Shown: in pieces, positions 10,314 to 17,323 of the stretch
How positions within the stretch are numbered: the first letter of the stretch is position 1
How the letters are laid out: every line of letters begins with the position of its first letter
Notes under the pieces: generated by a model
The model's input: the letters and a program-made list of their open reading frames with translations, nothing else
What the model was told of the DNA's origin: nothing
The model's database searches: none
Made by a program: the position numbers and the translations under genes
NCBI GenBank assembly: GCA_004292515.1
Contig: RDXB01000061.1
Coordinates: 1 to 54,256, forward strand
Direction: 5' to 3'
Source of the DNA: Oscillatoriales cyanobacterium
Lineage (GTDB): Bacteria; Cyanobacteriota; Cyanobacteriia; CACIAM-69d
Length of the DNA stretch: 54,256 nucleotides

Positions 10314-10352
10314 AGACCGTTGGCAAACCGTTGGTTGACCGTTGGTTGACCA
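10314..10352. repeat. 11-bp tandem array upstream of nanE
   Basis: Three to four degenerate copies of ACCGTTGGTTG, the last ending about 45 bases before the nanE start codon. Confidence 0.7.
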
Positions 10353-10397
10353 TTCTCTCAGAATCCCTTTTCTTAGACCGTTACTTAGCGAGGCTCC

Positions 10398-11138
10398 ATG
10401 GTGGCGAATCGCACAATTGCGCCCAGTGATCAAGGCTGGCATCCGGCCATTCAGGCCCTGAGTGGTGGCTTAGTCGTGTCCTGCCAAGCACCACCCGATT
10501 CACCCCTCCGAGACCCCAACACGATCGCCGCTATGGCAGAGGCGGCGGTCTTGCGTGGGGCCGTGGGTGTTCGGTTGGATACCCCAGACCATGTGCGGGC
10601 CGTGCGATCGCGCTTGGGCGATCAAGTCCCGATCATTGGATTGTGGAAACAGACGCTGCCCGGTTCCTCGGTTTACATCACGCCGCGCTTTGCTGATGCG
10701 GTGGCGATCGCGGAAGCCGGAGCCGACATCATTGCGATCGACGCAACCTTGCGGCCGCGCCCCGAAGGCGACACCGCCACCGAATTAATTCACCGGATTC
10801 ACCAGGAGCTGAACAAGCTGGTGATGGCTGATATTGACACCCTTGAAGCGGCGACCACAGCAGCGGCGGCTGGTGCGGATGTGATTGGCACAACGCTCTA
10901 TGGCTACACCGAAGCCACCACTGGTCAAGCACCGCCGGGTTGGGACTTGCTGATCCAAATGGTCGATCGCCTGTCCATCCCTTGCATTTGCGAAGGGGGC
11001 ATTGCGTCACCGGCCATGGCCCGCCAAGCGATCGATTGGGGGGCCTTTGCCGTGGTGGTGGGCACGGCCATCACCGGCATTGATCTGCAAGTGATGGCGT
11101 ACCAACGGGCGATCGCTACCCCCCGGCGCACCTCCTAA
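10398..11138 (+). CDS. nanE: Putative N-acetylmannosamine-6-phosphate 2-epimerase (NanE)
   Basis: 246-residue TIM-barrel protein of the NanE family, which interconverts ManNAc-6-P and GlcNAc-6-P. Visible family features are the N-terminal LSGGLVVSCQAP with the phosphate-side SPL, GAVGVRLD, IIGLWK, DIIAIDAT, VMADIDT, DVIGTTLYGYT and the C-terminal CEGGI plus VVVGTAIT. Length is typical. No other sialic acid or amino-sugar genes are nearby, so its role here is unclear. It might recycle amino sugars or serve lipopolysaccharide or peptidoglycan precursor metabolism. It has its own terminator-like hairpin downstream. Confidence 0.87.
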   Translation: MVANRTIAPSDQGWHPAIQALSGGLVVSCQAPPDSPLRDPNTIAAMAEAAVLRGAVGVRLDTPDHVRAVRSRLGDQVPIIGLWKQTLPGSSVYITPRFADAVAIAEAGADIIAIDATLRPRPEGDTATELIHRIHQELNKLVMADIDTLEAATTAAAAGADVIGTTLYGYTEATTGQAPPGWDLLIQMVDRLSIPCICEGGIASPAMARQAIDWGAFAVVVGTAITGIDLQVMAYQRAIATPRRTS

Positions 11139-11273
11139 CGTTTAAAGGGCCATCCCGAGACCAGCTTGGCTCGGTTTCTAGGCTTGGGGCGATCGTTCAT
11201 CACGGGCGATCGCCTTAATAATTGGTGGCGATGATTAGCCACCGGACACCAGCGCCCAACACCAACAAGACCG

Positions 11274-11299
11274 AGGGCCAGGGCGATCGCTCTGGCCCT
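11274..11299 (+). terminator. Hairpin downstream of nanE
   Basis: Stem AGGGCCAG / CTGGCCCT enclosing a HIP1 octamer, followed by TGCTGTGTTTC. The weak T-tract makes this a probable rather than certain terminator. Confidence 0.5.
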
Positions 11300-11408
11300 T
11301 GCTGTGTTTCAACCGTTCAGCCTGCTCGAAGCTAGGAGGATTTGAGCACTCAGCCACCATTCATCACCTTTCTTGATGGATAGTATTTCAATTAAATCGT
11401 CAAGTATG

Positions 11409-11438
11409 TTGCAAGAAAAGTTTACATAGTGTTACACT
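11409..11438 (+). promoter_or_regulatory. Predicted promoter with HLR1-like RpaB site for the HLIP-like cluster
   Basis: A -35-like TTGCAA (11409-11414) and a -10-like TACACT (11433-11438) are separated by 18 bases. Within and overlapping them lie TTTACATA (11421-11428), a 2-base spacer, and GTTACACT (11431-11438). This matches the HLR1 rule of two (G/T)TTACA(T/A)(T/A) boxes two bases apart, with one mismatch in the second box. HLR1 is the known site of the response regulator RpaB in cyanobacterial light-responsive promoters, including hli genes. A site overlapping the core promoter suggests repression in low light and release in high light; that is inference. Confidence 0.6.
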
Positions 11439-11489
11439 GTGAAACAAGAAAGCAAACAACCCACCCCCAGCACCACCCCAAACACCACC

Positions 11490-11660
11490 ATGTACACCAC
11501 CACCAACGAAACCGGCCAACTCAACAACTACGCCAAAGAACCGAAGATGTACTACTCGCACTACCCCACCCTTTGGGAACATGCACAACTCGGCGGTGTT
11601 GCGGTCTTGTTCCTGGGCGTAATGCTCGCCGTTTCATTCGCTGCCTCTGCGGTTGCCTAA
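11490..11660 (+). CDS. HLIP-like single-helix protein, copy 1
   Basis: 56 residues. The N-terminus (TNETGQLNNYAKEPKMY) closely resembles that of cyanobacterial high-light-inducible proteins (typical form: GRLNNFAIEPKMY). The C-terminal half is one hydrophobic helix (LGGVAVLFLGVMLAVSFAAS). The usual pigment-binding signature E-x-x-N-G-R-x-A-M-x-G is absent: in any reasonable alignment the Glu, Asn and Arg are replaced. By context and promoter it is probably a stress-related thylakoid protein, but chlorophyll binding as in normal HLIPs should not be assumed. No good Shine-Dalgarno sequence precedes this copy, unlike copies 2 and 3. An in-frame ORF extends upstream, but conservation between the copies begins at this ATG. 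Confidence 0.75.
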   Translation: MYTTTNETGQLNNYAKEPKMYYSHYPTLWEHAQLGGVAVLFLGVMLAVSFAASAVA

Positions 11661-11721
11661 ACCCATCGATTGCGCATCTCTAATCGTTCTCAATCCCGCT
11701 TTATTTCCCAAGGACACCACC

Positions 11722-11862
11722 ATGTACACCACCACCAACGAAACCGGCCAACTCAACAACTACGCCAAAGAACCGAAGATGTACTACTCGCACTACCCCA
11801 CCCTTTGGGAACTCCTGGGCGTAATGCTCGCCGTTTCATTCGCTGCCTCTGCGGTTGCCTAA
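11722..11862 (+). CDS. HLIP-like single-helix protein, copy 2 (internally deleted)
   Basis: 46 residues, the same gene as copy 1 but with a clean 30-base in-frame deletion that removes ten residues (HAQLGGVAVL plus a reset phenylalanine) immediately after the LWE sequence. The hydrophobic segment is shortened to LLGVMLAVSFAASAVA, about 16 residues, barely enough to cross a membrane. The rest is almost base-identical to copy 1, so the deletion is recent. An AAGGA Shine-Dalgarno lies at a normal distance from the ATG. It may be a decaying paralogue or a short variant. It still has an intact start, stop and ribosome binding site. Confidence 0.65.
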   Translation: MYTTTNETGQLNNYAKEPKMYYSHYPTLWELLGVMLAVSFAASAVA

Positions 11863-11946
11863 ACCCATCGATCGCTTCGATCATCGCTACTTCGATTTTT
11901 GAGTTCTGACGTTTCTTGATCGCCCTTCATTTCAGAGGAAAATGCG

Positions 11947-12126
11947 ATGTACACCACCACCAACGAAACCGGCCAACTCAACAACTACGCCAAAGAGCCG
12001 AAGATGTACTACTCGCACTACCCCACCCTTTGGGAACAGCGTCGTTATGCACAACTGGGTGGTGTTGCGGTCTTGTTCCTGGGCGTGATGCTCGCCGTCT
12101 CCTTTGCCGCCTCTGCGGTTGCCTAA
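11947..12126 (+). CDS. HLIP-like single-helix protein, copy 3
   Basis: 59 residues. It is like copy 1 but with three extra residues at the helix start (EQRRYAQLGG instead of EHAQLGG). The YAQ here aligns with the YAE at the pigment-binding site of ordinary HLIPs, with Glu changed to Gln and the following Asn and Arg missing. The hydrophobic helix is full length. AGAGGAAAA upstream is a strong ribosome binding site. It is the last gene of the tandem cluster, followed by a long perfect hairpin at 12223-12255. Probably co-transcribed with copies 1 and 2. Confidence 0.75.
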   Translation: MYTTTNETGQLNNYAKEPKMYYSHYPTLWEQRRYAQLGGVAVLFLGVMLAVSFAASAVA

Positions 12127-12222
12127 GCATTTTCCTGACGTGGTTCTAACAATCGGCGATCGCCCTTGATCCCCCCGATCGACTGGCTCGATCACCAGGG
12201 GCGATCGCACCCCCTAAACGAA

Positions 12223-12255
12223 GAGCGGCTTCAGCATCTTGTGCTGAAGCCGCTC
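12223..12255. terminator. Strong hairpin between the HLIP-like cluster and the restriction gene
   Basis: A perfect 14-bp stem, GAGCGGCTTCAGCA paired with TGCTGAAGCCGCTC around a 5-base loop, followed after five bases by TTTTAG on the + strand. It lies between convergent units and probably ends the HLIP-like transcript; it could also serve the opposite strand. Confidence 0.65.
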
Positions 12256-12301
12256 AGTGGTTTTAGAGTATAAAATCAGCGGTATTTACAAGGTGAAATA
12301 T

Positions 12302-13132
12302 TCACAAGGTAAATTCAGTCCAGTGATCAGGTGCCTCAATCCCTAGAAATTCTTGGTAAATTCTCTGTTTATACTCACCGCCAATCTCATTAACTGCTTC
12401 AATTAGAGCTTGATAAGTTCCTATTCCTCCCAATAAATTCCAGAATTCGTCACCAATTAAAACGACAGAATCATTTTTCATGTCAAACCAGCGCTGTGGA
12501 AATGACCAAGAATAGTTGTGTTTCTGACCATAGGGATTATATGGCAGTGCAAAATAAGCACGGGTTACAGGGCAAGGCTCCATTGCGTACAACTTAAAAA
12601 GCTTTTCTTTACTCACCTTGGTTTGATCACTATTGGGCAAAGGCGCTTTCAATTCTGCGGCAATGGTTTCACCTGTCTTTTCAGAAACTGCCCAAATATC
12701 GCAAATCACTGAAACGGGTATCAGCTCACCCCTTCCTTTGAGAATATAACTCAGCTCTTCTTGCCAGTTAGGCTTTTGACGAGACTTCGATGAATTCTTG
12801 TGCTCTAAAGCATTTAAGATTTCAGAAATTCTAGCTAATCGTCCCTTGGGAATCAATCCCTGAATTGATTCACCTAATTTTGCGGTTTCAAACGTTTGTT
12901 GGGCAACAATTAAGGCTAATCGCTCCCAAACTTTGCCAAAAGGAGTCACGAATCGTCGCTCAAAGTGTGACCCTTTGAAAATCTCGTCTGGTACTAGAGC
13001 TGCATAGAGAGGTTTGGCTGCTCTGTGTTCTTCCAGAATAAACGGATTTTTAACAATTGCATTTTCTAAAACACGATCCATCATCTGCTGAATTTCCTGT
13101 TGAATTGCCATCTTCAGAAGAGAGTTACTCAT
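12302..13132 (-). CDS. Type II restriction endonuclease, TdeIII-like
   Basis: 276 residues, directly downstream of a cytosine-5 methyltransferase gene in the same direction (57-base gap), the classic restriction-modification pairing. A PD-(D/E)xK nuclease core is visible: Asp145 in VICDIWAVS and AELKAP (Glu160, Lys162), followed by a basic helix. The flow of the core resembles the TdeIII family as I recall it; members of that family recognise GGNCC, but specificity here cannot be read from sequence. The gene is clearly A+T-richer than its neighbours and I see no HIP1 octamer within it, which suggests acquisition by horizontal transfer. The enzyme would cut unmethylated incoming DNA. Confidence 0.8.
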   Translation of the reverse strand: MSNSLLKMAIQQEIQQMMDRVLENAIVKNPFILEEHRAAKPLYAALVPDEIFKGSHFERRFVTPFGKVWERLALIVAQQTFETAKLGESIQGLIPKGRLARISEILNALEHKNSSKSRQKPNWQEELSYILKGRGELIPVSVICDIWAVSEKTGETIAAELKAPLPNSDQTKVSKEKLFKLYAMEPCPVTRAYFALPYNPYGQKHNYSWSFPQRWFDMKNDSVVLIGDEFWNLLGGIGTYQALIEAVNEIGGEYKQRIYQEFLGIEAPDHWTEFTL

Positions 13133-13189
13133 ATTTTATTATTCCAATTCCTTGTGATTTTGTTGATTTTTAAGATGTCAAAATAAGCC

Positions 13190-14551
13190 TTAAAAGCATT
13201 GCAGAATTGATTGTGAAATTGCGGCAATTACCGGAACAGAAACAGCATTCCCAAATTGCTTTTTGGCGGTGCTGCTATTGGGGTGGAGCGTAAACGTTTC
13301 TGGGAAGCCTTGTAGCTTAGCGTAATCTTGGGCCGTGAGCGATCGAAACCGGCCAGGATAATAAATTTCTTCTAAAAATTGTTGCTTATAGGTGTTCGGC
13401 TCACAGCCGCTGAGGGCCACCGTCGCGACAAAATCACGAGTGCCACTAGCAGTTAGTGTACCGATCGCCTCAGCAGTCGGCAAGAAAACTCGTGATACGC
13501 CCTGAATACCGGTCGAGATTTTGGAATTTTCAAAGTCAAAGTGATCGGCTGCGACTTCTCGCAAAATCTCTTTTTGTACCAAAGTCATAATTTCAGGATG
13601 TTCTAAATCTGGAATCAAACCCTGGAACTCTTCCAAGCTCAAAGGATTACCATCTTTGGGACCATATTTCTTTTTACGGCGGTTTCTCAGCAGGGTCATA
13701 CAGATGAATTTTTCCCGATCGCTGGTGGTAATCAAATCCCAGGAGTGAATTGTGCTGTGACCATCACGCACATCACTGAACAGGAAAAAATCATTTAGCT
13801 CATCAATTTTTTGGAACCGGCCACGGGAAGCGGGAATCTTGTCACCAAAGAGCGATCGCGGCGAAAACTTTAATTTGGGTTCTGAACAAGCGGGCAAATC
13901 GTCTAAGACTTCATAGAGCTTGCGGGGACGATCGCTTGCGGCAGGAAACTGAAATTGCCCCGCACGTTCTAGATCATTACGCAGACCCACTAAAAAGAGG
14001 CGATCGCGATCCTGTGGCAATCCAAAATCATAACTATTTAAAACTGTCCAGTAGACGTAATAGCCACTGTCATGGAGTTGATGAACAATAAGATCTAGGC
14101 TATTTCGATGGCGTGGTTCCGTTAGTCCTTTAACATTTTCAAATAAAAATGCCTTGGGTTGTCCCTGACGCACTAACCGACACACCTCAAACCACAAACG
14201 ACCACGCGGATCGTCAAATCCCAAGGTTTTGCCCGCGATCGACCAGGCCTGACAGGGAACACCACCCACCACCAGATCGAGCTTTTGTGGCAGTTGGTCA
14301 ACCGCTGAAACATCACCCAAATTGGGTTCATGCTTAAAACCATCACTCAGAAAATTTTGCTCATAGGTGGCGATCGCATCCCGATCAATTTCCGCATAGG
14401 CGACACAGCACCCCCCCAATTGTTCCAGCGGAATCCGAAACCCACCAATCCCTGAAAACAAATCAACAAATTTGAAAGTTGTTGTGATGGCTTGTTGGTG
14501 ATTGACCGCTAACAAGTCAAATAGATTGGTTTGAACTCCTGTGGCAACCAT
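13190..14551 (-). CDS. DNA (cytosine-5-)-methyltransferase
   Basis: 453 residues with the ordered C5-methyltransferase motifs: I (FVDLFSGIGGF, residues about 28-38, SAM binding), IV (GGVPCQAWS with catalytic Cys100), VI (FLFENVKGL, Glu138), VIII (QDRDRLFLVG) and X (FGNAVSVPV, near the C-terminus). A long variable target-recognition region lies between VIII and IX. It methylates one cytosine in the recognition sequence of the adjacent restriction enzyme to protect the host. A+T content is above neighbouring genes, but a few HIP1 octamers are present, so it may have been resident longer than the endonuclease gene or be under mixed selection. Confidence 0.93.
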   Translation of the reverse strand: MVATGVQTNLFDLLAVNHQQAITTTFKFVDLFSGIGGFRIPLEQLGGCCVAYAEIDRDAIATYEQNFLSDGFKHEPNLGDVSAVDQLPQKLDLVVGGVPCQAWSIAGKTLGFDDPRGRLWFEVCRLVRQGQPKAFLFENVKGLTEPRHRNSLDLIVHQLHDSGYYVYWTVLNSYDFGLPQDRDRLFLVGLRNDLERAGQFQFPAASDRPRKLYEVLDDLPACSEPKLKFSPRSLFGDKIPASRGRFQKIDELNDFFLFSDVRDGHSTIHSWDLITTSDREKFICMTLLRNRRKKKYGPKDGNPLSLEEFQGLIPDLEHPEIMTLVQKEILREVAADHFDFENSKISTGIQGVSRVFLPTAEAIGTLTASGTRDFVATVALSGCEPNTYKQQFLEEIYYPGRFRSLTAQDYAKLQGFPETFTLHPNSSTAKKQFGNAVSVPVIAAISQSILQCF

Positions 14552-14578
14552 GTCTAGTAATCTCTATCAGGCATTCAG

Positions 14579-14620
14579 TTTTGAAGAGTCATCTTTGAAG
14601 AGTCATTTTTGAAGAGTCAT
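14579..14620. repeat. 14-bp tandem array (3 units)
   Basis: TTTTGAAGAGTCAT at 14579, 14593 (first base C) and 14607. It fills the 65-base gap between the 108-residue protein gene and the methyltransferase gene. Confidence 0.85.
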
Positions 14621-14943
14621 CGCGATCGCAGATTATCGACGCAGCAGTGCCCTTGGCAGTTTCGGCGACTGCGGATGCAACCTGTCTCCGCAAAACGCTG
14701 GCCATGTTTATAAACCGTCGGCCAGGCTAGCAAGTTTAAAGGGATGCCAGTCAATCGCTTCACCAATCGACCAGTAGCGTGCAAAATATCCCAGAATTCA
14801 TCGAAGCTGGGATGATGACAAAACTCTAAAAATTCATCTTGAGCAGCTTGCCATTGACTCGCAATGGTTGGTGCATGGCAACGATCATAAGCTGTCATTC
14901 CTACTTGATAGTTTTTAAGAATTTGATTGATCGAATGGGTCAT
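14617..14943 (-). CDS. Conserved hypothetical protein, cysteine-rich C-terminus
   Basis: 108 residues, no recognised domain. The N-terminal part is helical and polar (NYQVGMTAYDRCHAP, DEFLEFCHHPSFDEFWDILH), then RLVKRLTGIPLNLLAWPTV. The C-terminus carries CIRSRRNCQGHCC, a possible metal-binding or redox cluster (Cys spacing 5, 3, 0). It is transcribed in the same direction as the methyltransferase and sits 65 bases upstream of it, so it could be part of that transcript, but nothing in it looks like a typical restriction-modification controller (no HTH). I believe similar small proteins occur in other cyanobacteria; the function is unknown. Confidence 0.7.
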   Translation of the reverse strand: MTHSINQILKNYQVGMTAYDRCHAPTIASQWQAAQDEFLEFCHHPSFDEFWDILHATGRLVKRLTGIPLNLLAWPTVYKHGQRFAETGCIRSRRNCQGHCCVDNLRSR

Positions 14944-15023
14944 GGATTGCTTTGGCTAAGAGAGTTAGAAATGCTGCATACCAAAACTCATGAAATCAAC
15001 AAGCTAATGCATCTGAGTCATCA

Positions 15024-15578
15024 TTAACTAACAGGGGCGCGGCTGAGTTCGACAGCATCGCGGCCGTCGAATTCTTGGAGATAAACTTTTACCTTTTCGT
15101 CCTTGGCGGTGGGCAACACTTTGCCGGTGTAGTCCGGGTGAATGGGCAGTTGGCGATGGCCCCGATCGACCAAGGACAACAACCGAATCGACTCGGGCCG
15201 GCCGTAATCCAATGTGGCGTTTAAGGCTCCGCGAATGGTGCGGCCAGTGAAGATGACATCATCCACCAAGATGGTGATTTTGCCGCTCAGATCGACGGGA
15301 ATATCGCTGCGTTCGGGGGTGCGGGGGCCGATTTTGTCGAGGTCGTCGCGATAGAAGGTGATGTCTAGTGCGCCGACGGGGACGGTGACACCTTCGAGCA
15401 TTTCGATTTGGCGAGCCAGCAGTTTGGCCAGGGGTACGCCTCGGGTGTAGATGCCTACAAGCACGACTTTGGAGAGGTCGCCCGATCGCTCAACCACTTC
15501 GGACGCAAGCCGGTTGACGGTGCGGCGCAACTCGTCGGCGGACAAAATTTCGATCGTGGCGGCAATTTCGGGGGACAT
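15024..15578 (-). CDS. pyrR: Bifunctional pyr regulator / uracil phosphoribosyltransferase PyrR
   Basis: 184-residue type I phosphoribosyltransferase. The PRPP loop [12 protein letters not shown] is intact, as are [14 protein letters not shown] near the N-terminus and [17 protein letters not shown] typical of PyrR. In Bacillus PyrR attenuates the pyr operon by binding its mRNA and also has UPRTase activity. In cyanobacteria the RNA-binding role is not established, and pyr genes are not clustered here, so the enzymatic role may dominate. The start at 15578 gives the usual length. Upstream lies a copy of the dispersed ~150-bp repeat. Confidence 0.93.
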   Translation of the reverse strand: MSPEIAATIEILSADELRRTVNRLASEVVERSGDLSKVVLVGIYTRGVPLAKLLARQIEMLEGVTVPVGALDITFYRDDLDKIGPRTPERSDIPVDLSGKITILVDDVIFTGRTIRGALNATLDYGRPESIRLLSLVDRGHRQLPIHPDYTGKVLPTAKDEKVKVYLQEFDGRDAVELSRAPVS

Positions 15579-15628
15579 ATCCGGCGCGGGCTAGGGGAAC
15601 TCGACAGGGAAGAGTCGTTGAGACAAGG

Positions 15629-15788
15629 GGTTTAGGGGGTGTCGTCATTTCCTGGGGTCAAGCTGAAACGGTTGATTTTCCTCGCCCCAATCGTCGTAAC
15701 AAGGGGCTTAAGCCCCTTGCTCCCCCCGATCTCGTTACGGTGGAGTCAGGGTTTCAGGCGATTTAATGACAGGCCCTAAGCCCCTTGC
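15629..15788 (+). repeat. Dispersed ~150-bp repeat, full copy (R2)
   Basis: Runs from GGTTTAGGGGGTGTCGTCA through the palindrome AAGGGGCTTAAGCCCCTT (15701-15718) to TCAGGGTTTCAGGCGATTTA and AGGCCCTAAGCCCCTTG. The same order of blocks occurs inverted at 21968-22119 and partially at 18549-18675 and 49105-49155. It is non-coding. Confidence 0.75.
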
Positions 15789-15845
15789 CTGCCAGGATGG
15801 TAAACCGTTTCGCGGTGGGGGCGATCGCGCGATCGCCCCCAATCA

Positions 15846-16130
15846 TTACGCTTCCACCTTTACGCCGCGCCAGAAGGCCACATAACCGGCGATTTTCTTG
15901 GCCGCATCCTTGGGTTCGGGATAGTACCAAGCGGCATCAGGGTTGGTTTGGCCATCCACGGCGATCGTGTAGTAGCTGGCTACGCCTTTCCAGCCGCAGG
16001 TGGTATGGGTGCTGCTGGGTTGGAAGTAGTCTGACTTAATCGCGTTGGGCGGGAAATAGTGGTTTCCTTCCACGACTTCGGTGCGATCGCTCTCGGCAAT
16101 CACGGTTCCGTTCCAAATTGCTCTGGCCAT
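15846..16130 (-). CDS. DUF427 domain protein
   Basis: 94 residues covering a whole DUF427 domain: ARAIWNGTVIAESDRTEVVEGNHYFP is the usual start, followed by THTTCGWKGVASYY, AAWYYPEPKDAAKKI and GYVAFWRGVKVE. This is a small beta-rich fold, widespread in bacteria and cyanobacteria, without an established biochemical role. Monocistronic, with divergent spacing on both sides. The start codon at 16130 is fixed by the conserved N-terminus. Confidence 0.9.
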   Translation of the reverse strand: MARAIWNGTVIAESDRTEVVEGNHYFPPNAIKSDYFQPSSTHTTCGWKGVASYYTIAVDGQTNPDAAWYYPEPKDAAKKIAGYVAFWRGVKVEA

Positions 16131-16472
16131 GGGCTGACTGACTCGTCCTTAATGAATGGGGATTGTGTGGAATAAATGGGGATTGGTGGAATTGTCCATC
16201 TTTTCTAAAGATAGCGATTCTATAAGGTAGCGATCTGGGGACGATCGCCCCCCTAACCGGAAGTGAAGCCAAAGTTCTGGGGCCAGGGGGCCAAACAGCG
16301 TTATGACTGAGAGATTCAGGGGGGCAACGCCCGGCCGAGCATGGCCGATCGCCTGCAATTGCCTACGATCGCCACCGTTGGCCGCTGATCTAGGCTGATC
16401 TATAAGGTCTAGCCTGATTTTCCCCCTGATCAGATTGCTCACGTCACGCCTAGCAGGCTAGCTCCCGGTGCT
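16131..16472. other. Spacer between DUF427 gene and small unknown gene
   Basis: About 340 bases with no gene or repeat of note. It should hold the promoters of two divergent genes; TATAAGGT-type sequences occur, but I cannot assign them securely. Confidence 0.5.
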
Positions 16473-16820
16473 ATGACCCCATTGCCTTGTCGGATCGATC
16501 TCGAAGCGGGATCGCTCACATTCAATTACGCTCCCGACGCGGCGCGCCAACTGCAAGACCGCATCCAAACCTTGGTGCAGTCGATCAAGGTAGCCAGCCA
16601 AGCCCAACCGGGCGATCGCCCCGCCCCGCAACCCAACTTGGACTATCAATATGCGGGTGAGGTCTTTTTAGAAGTGTTTTGTAATCCCAATATTTGGCCA
16701 ACGCCCTTTGCGGCCAAAGTTTTGCTGACGGTGCGGGACGATCGAATTCGCCTGAGCCTAGAAACACCGCTCGATCGCCTGATTGCCAACATCAACGACT
16801 ACCTAGACAATAGCCGTTGA
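16473..16820 (+). CDS. Hypothetical protein, small cytoplasmic
   Basis: 115 residues without a recognised domain. Soluble, mixed alpha/beta by inspection: an early helix (DAARQLQDRIQTLVQSIK), then strands (YAGEVFLEVFCNP, AAKVLLTVRDDRIRLSLETP) and a C-terminal helix (LIANINDYLDN). Codon use and HIP1 content match neighbours, supporting a real gene. It ends about 80 bases before a small membrane protein gene in the same direction, possibly co-transcribed. Confidence 0.7.
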   Translation: MTPLPCRIDLEAGSLTFNYAPDAARQLQDRIQTLVQSIKVASQAQPGDRPAPQPNLDYQYAGEVFLEVFCNPNIWPTPFAAKVLLTVRDDRIRLSLETPLDRLIANINDYLDNSR

Positions 16821-16899
16821 TTAACCCCTAGCTTGGTTGCTGGCGGTGGTCAGCACCGCAGCCCTTGACCCATTCGCTCATTTCCTGAACACCTTGCTC

Positions 16900-17262
16900 A
16901 TGTCCCTTGCTACCCTCGATGCGGTTTTGCAGTTCCTCTACGGCTGGATGCCCTTGATCGCAGGGTTGGCGGGCATTTGGATTTGGCGGCGCTACGGGAA
17001 CTTGGGCTGGGGCCTGTTTGGCACGATCGCCCTACTACAACTGCTAGGGGCTTACCTGTGGCCAGCCGTGGCCCTGGAGCCATCGAGCGAGCGGGTGACA
17101 TGGTTTACGATCGCCTTAGTTGCCTTTTGGTCTGCGGGCATTGTGCAGCAGGTGCGCCGTAAATTGCCCCCAAAGTTAACCCCAAAGTTAACCCCACCCT
17201 TGACCCCAACCATTGAGGGCGATCGTCCTGAGGTTGCCTCTCACGATTCGGCCTCAGATTAG
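16900..17262 (+). CDS. Hypothetical small membrane protein
   Basis: 120 residues from the ATG at 16900; an in-frame TTG at 16837 would add 21 residues. Three hydrophobic segments are visible: about 10-28 (LYGWMPLIAGLAGIWIW), 35-55 (LGWGLFGTIALLQLLGAYLW) and 66-84 (TWFTIALVAFWSAGIVQQV). The cytoplasmic tail is basic and then proline-rich. The tail contains a 12-bp tandem duplication at the DNA level (KLTPKLTP). No family was recognised. It lies between a soluble unknown and the CDF transporter, all on the + strand. Confidence 0.6.
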   Translation: MSLATLDAVLQFLYGWMPLIAGLAGIWIWRRYGNLGWGLFGTIALLQLLGAYLWPAVALEPSSERVTWFTIALVAFWSAGIVQQVRRKLPPKLTPKLTPPLTPTIEGDRPEVASHDSASD

Positions 17263-17323
17263 GCAACATCATGGCCATTGCGTCCCGTCTAAGTCTTGAC
17301 CCTTGGTGGTCTGCTTGTTTGTT

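Larger units (their letters stand above)
9830..10397. other. Divergent spacer between the TPR gene and nanE
   Basis: No gene supported. It contains the 15-bp array at 10166-10220 and an 11-bp array at about 10314-10352, close to the nanE start. Promoters of both divergent genes should lie here, but no clear consensus elements were found. Confidence 0.55.
11139..11489. other. Spacer between nanE and the HLIP-like cluster
   Basis: Contains the nanE hairpin and, in its A+T-rich last 100 bases, the HLIP-like promoter with its HLR1-like element. No gene is supported. Confidence 0.6.

Noticed and set aside
12302-14551. Avoidance of GGNCC in this DNA as support for the restriction specificity
   Set aside because: GGNCC-type sites occur freely (for example many GGGCC and GGACC); a methylated host need not avoid them, so this gives no information.
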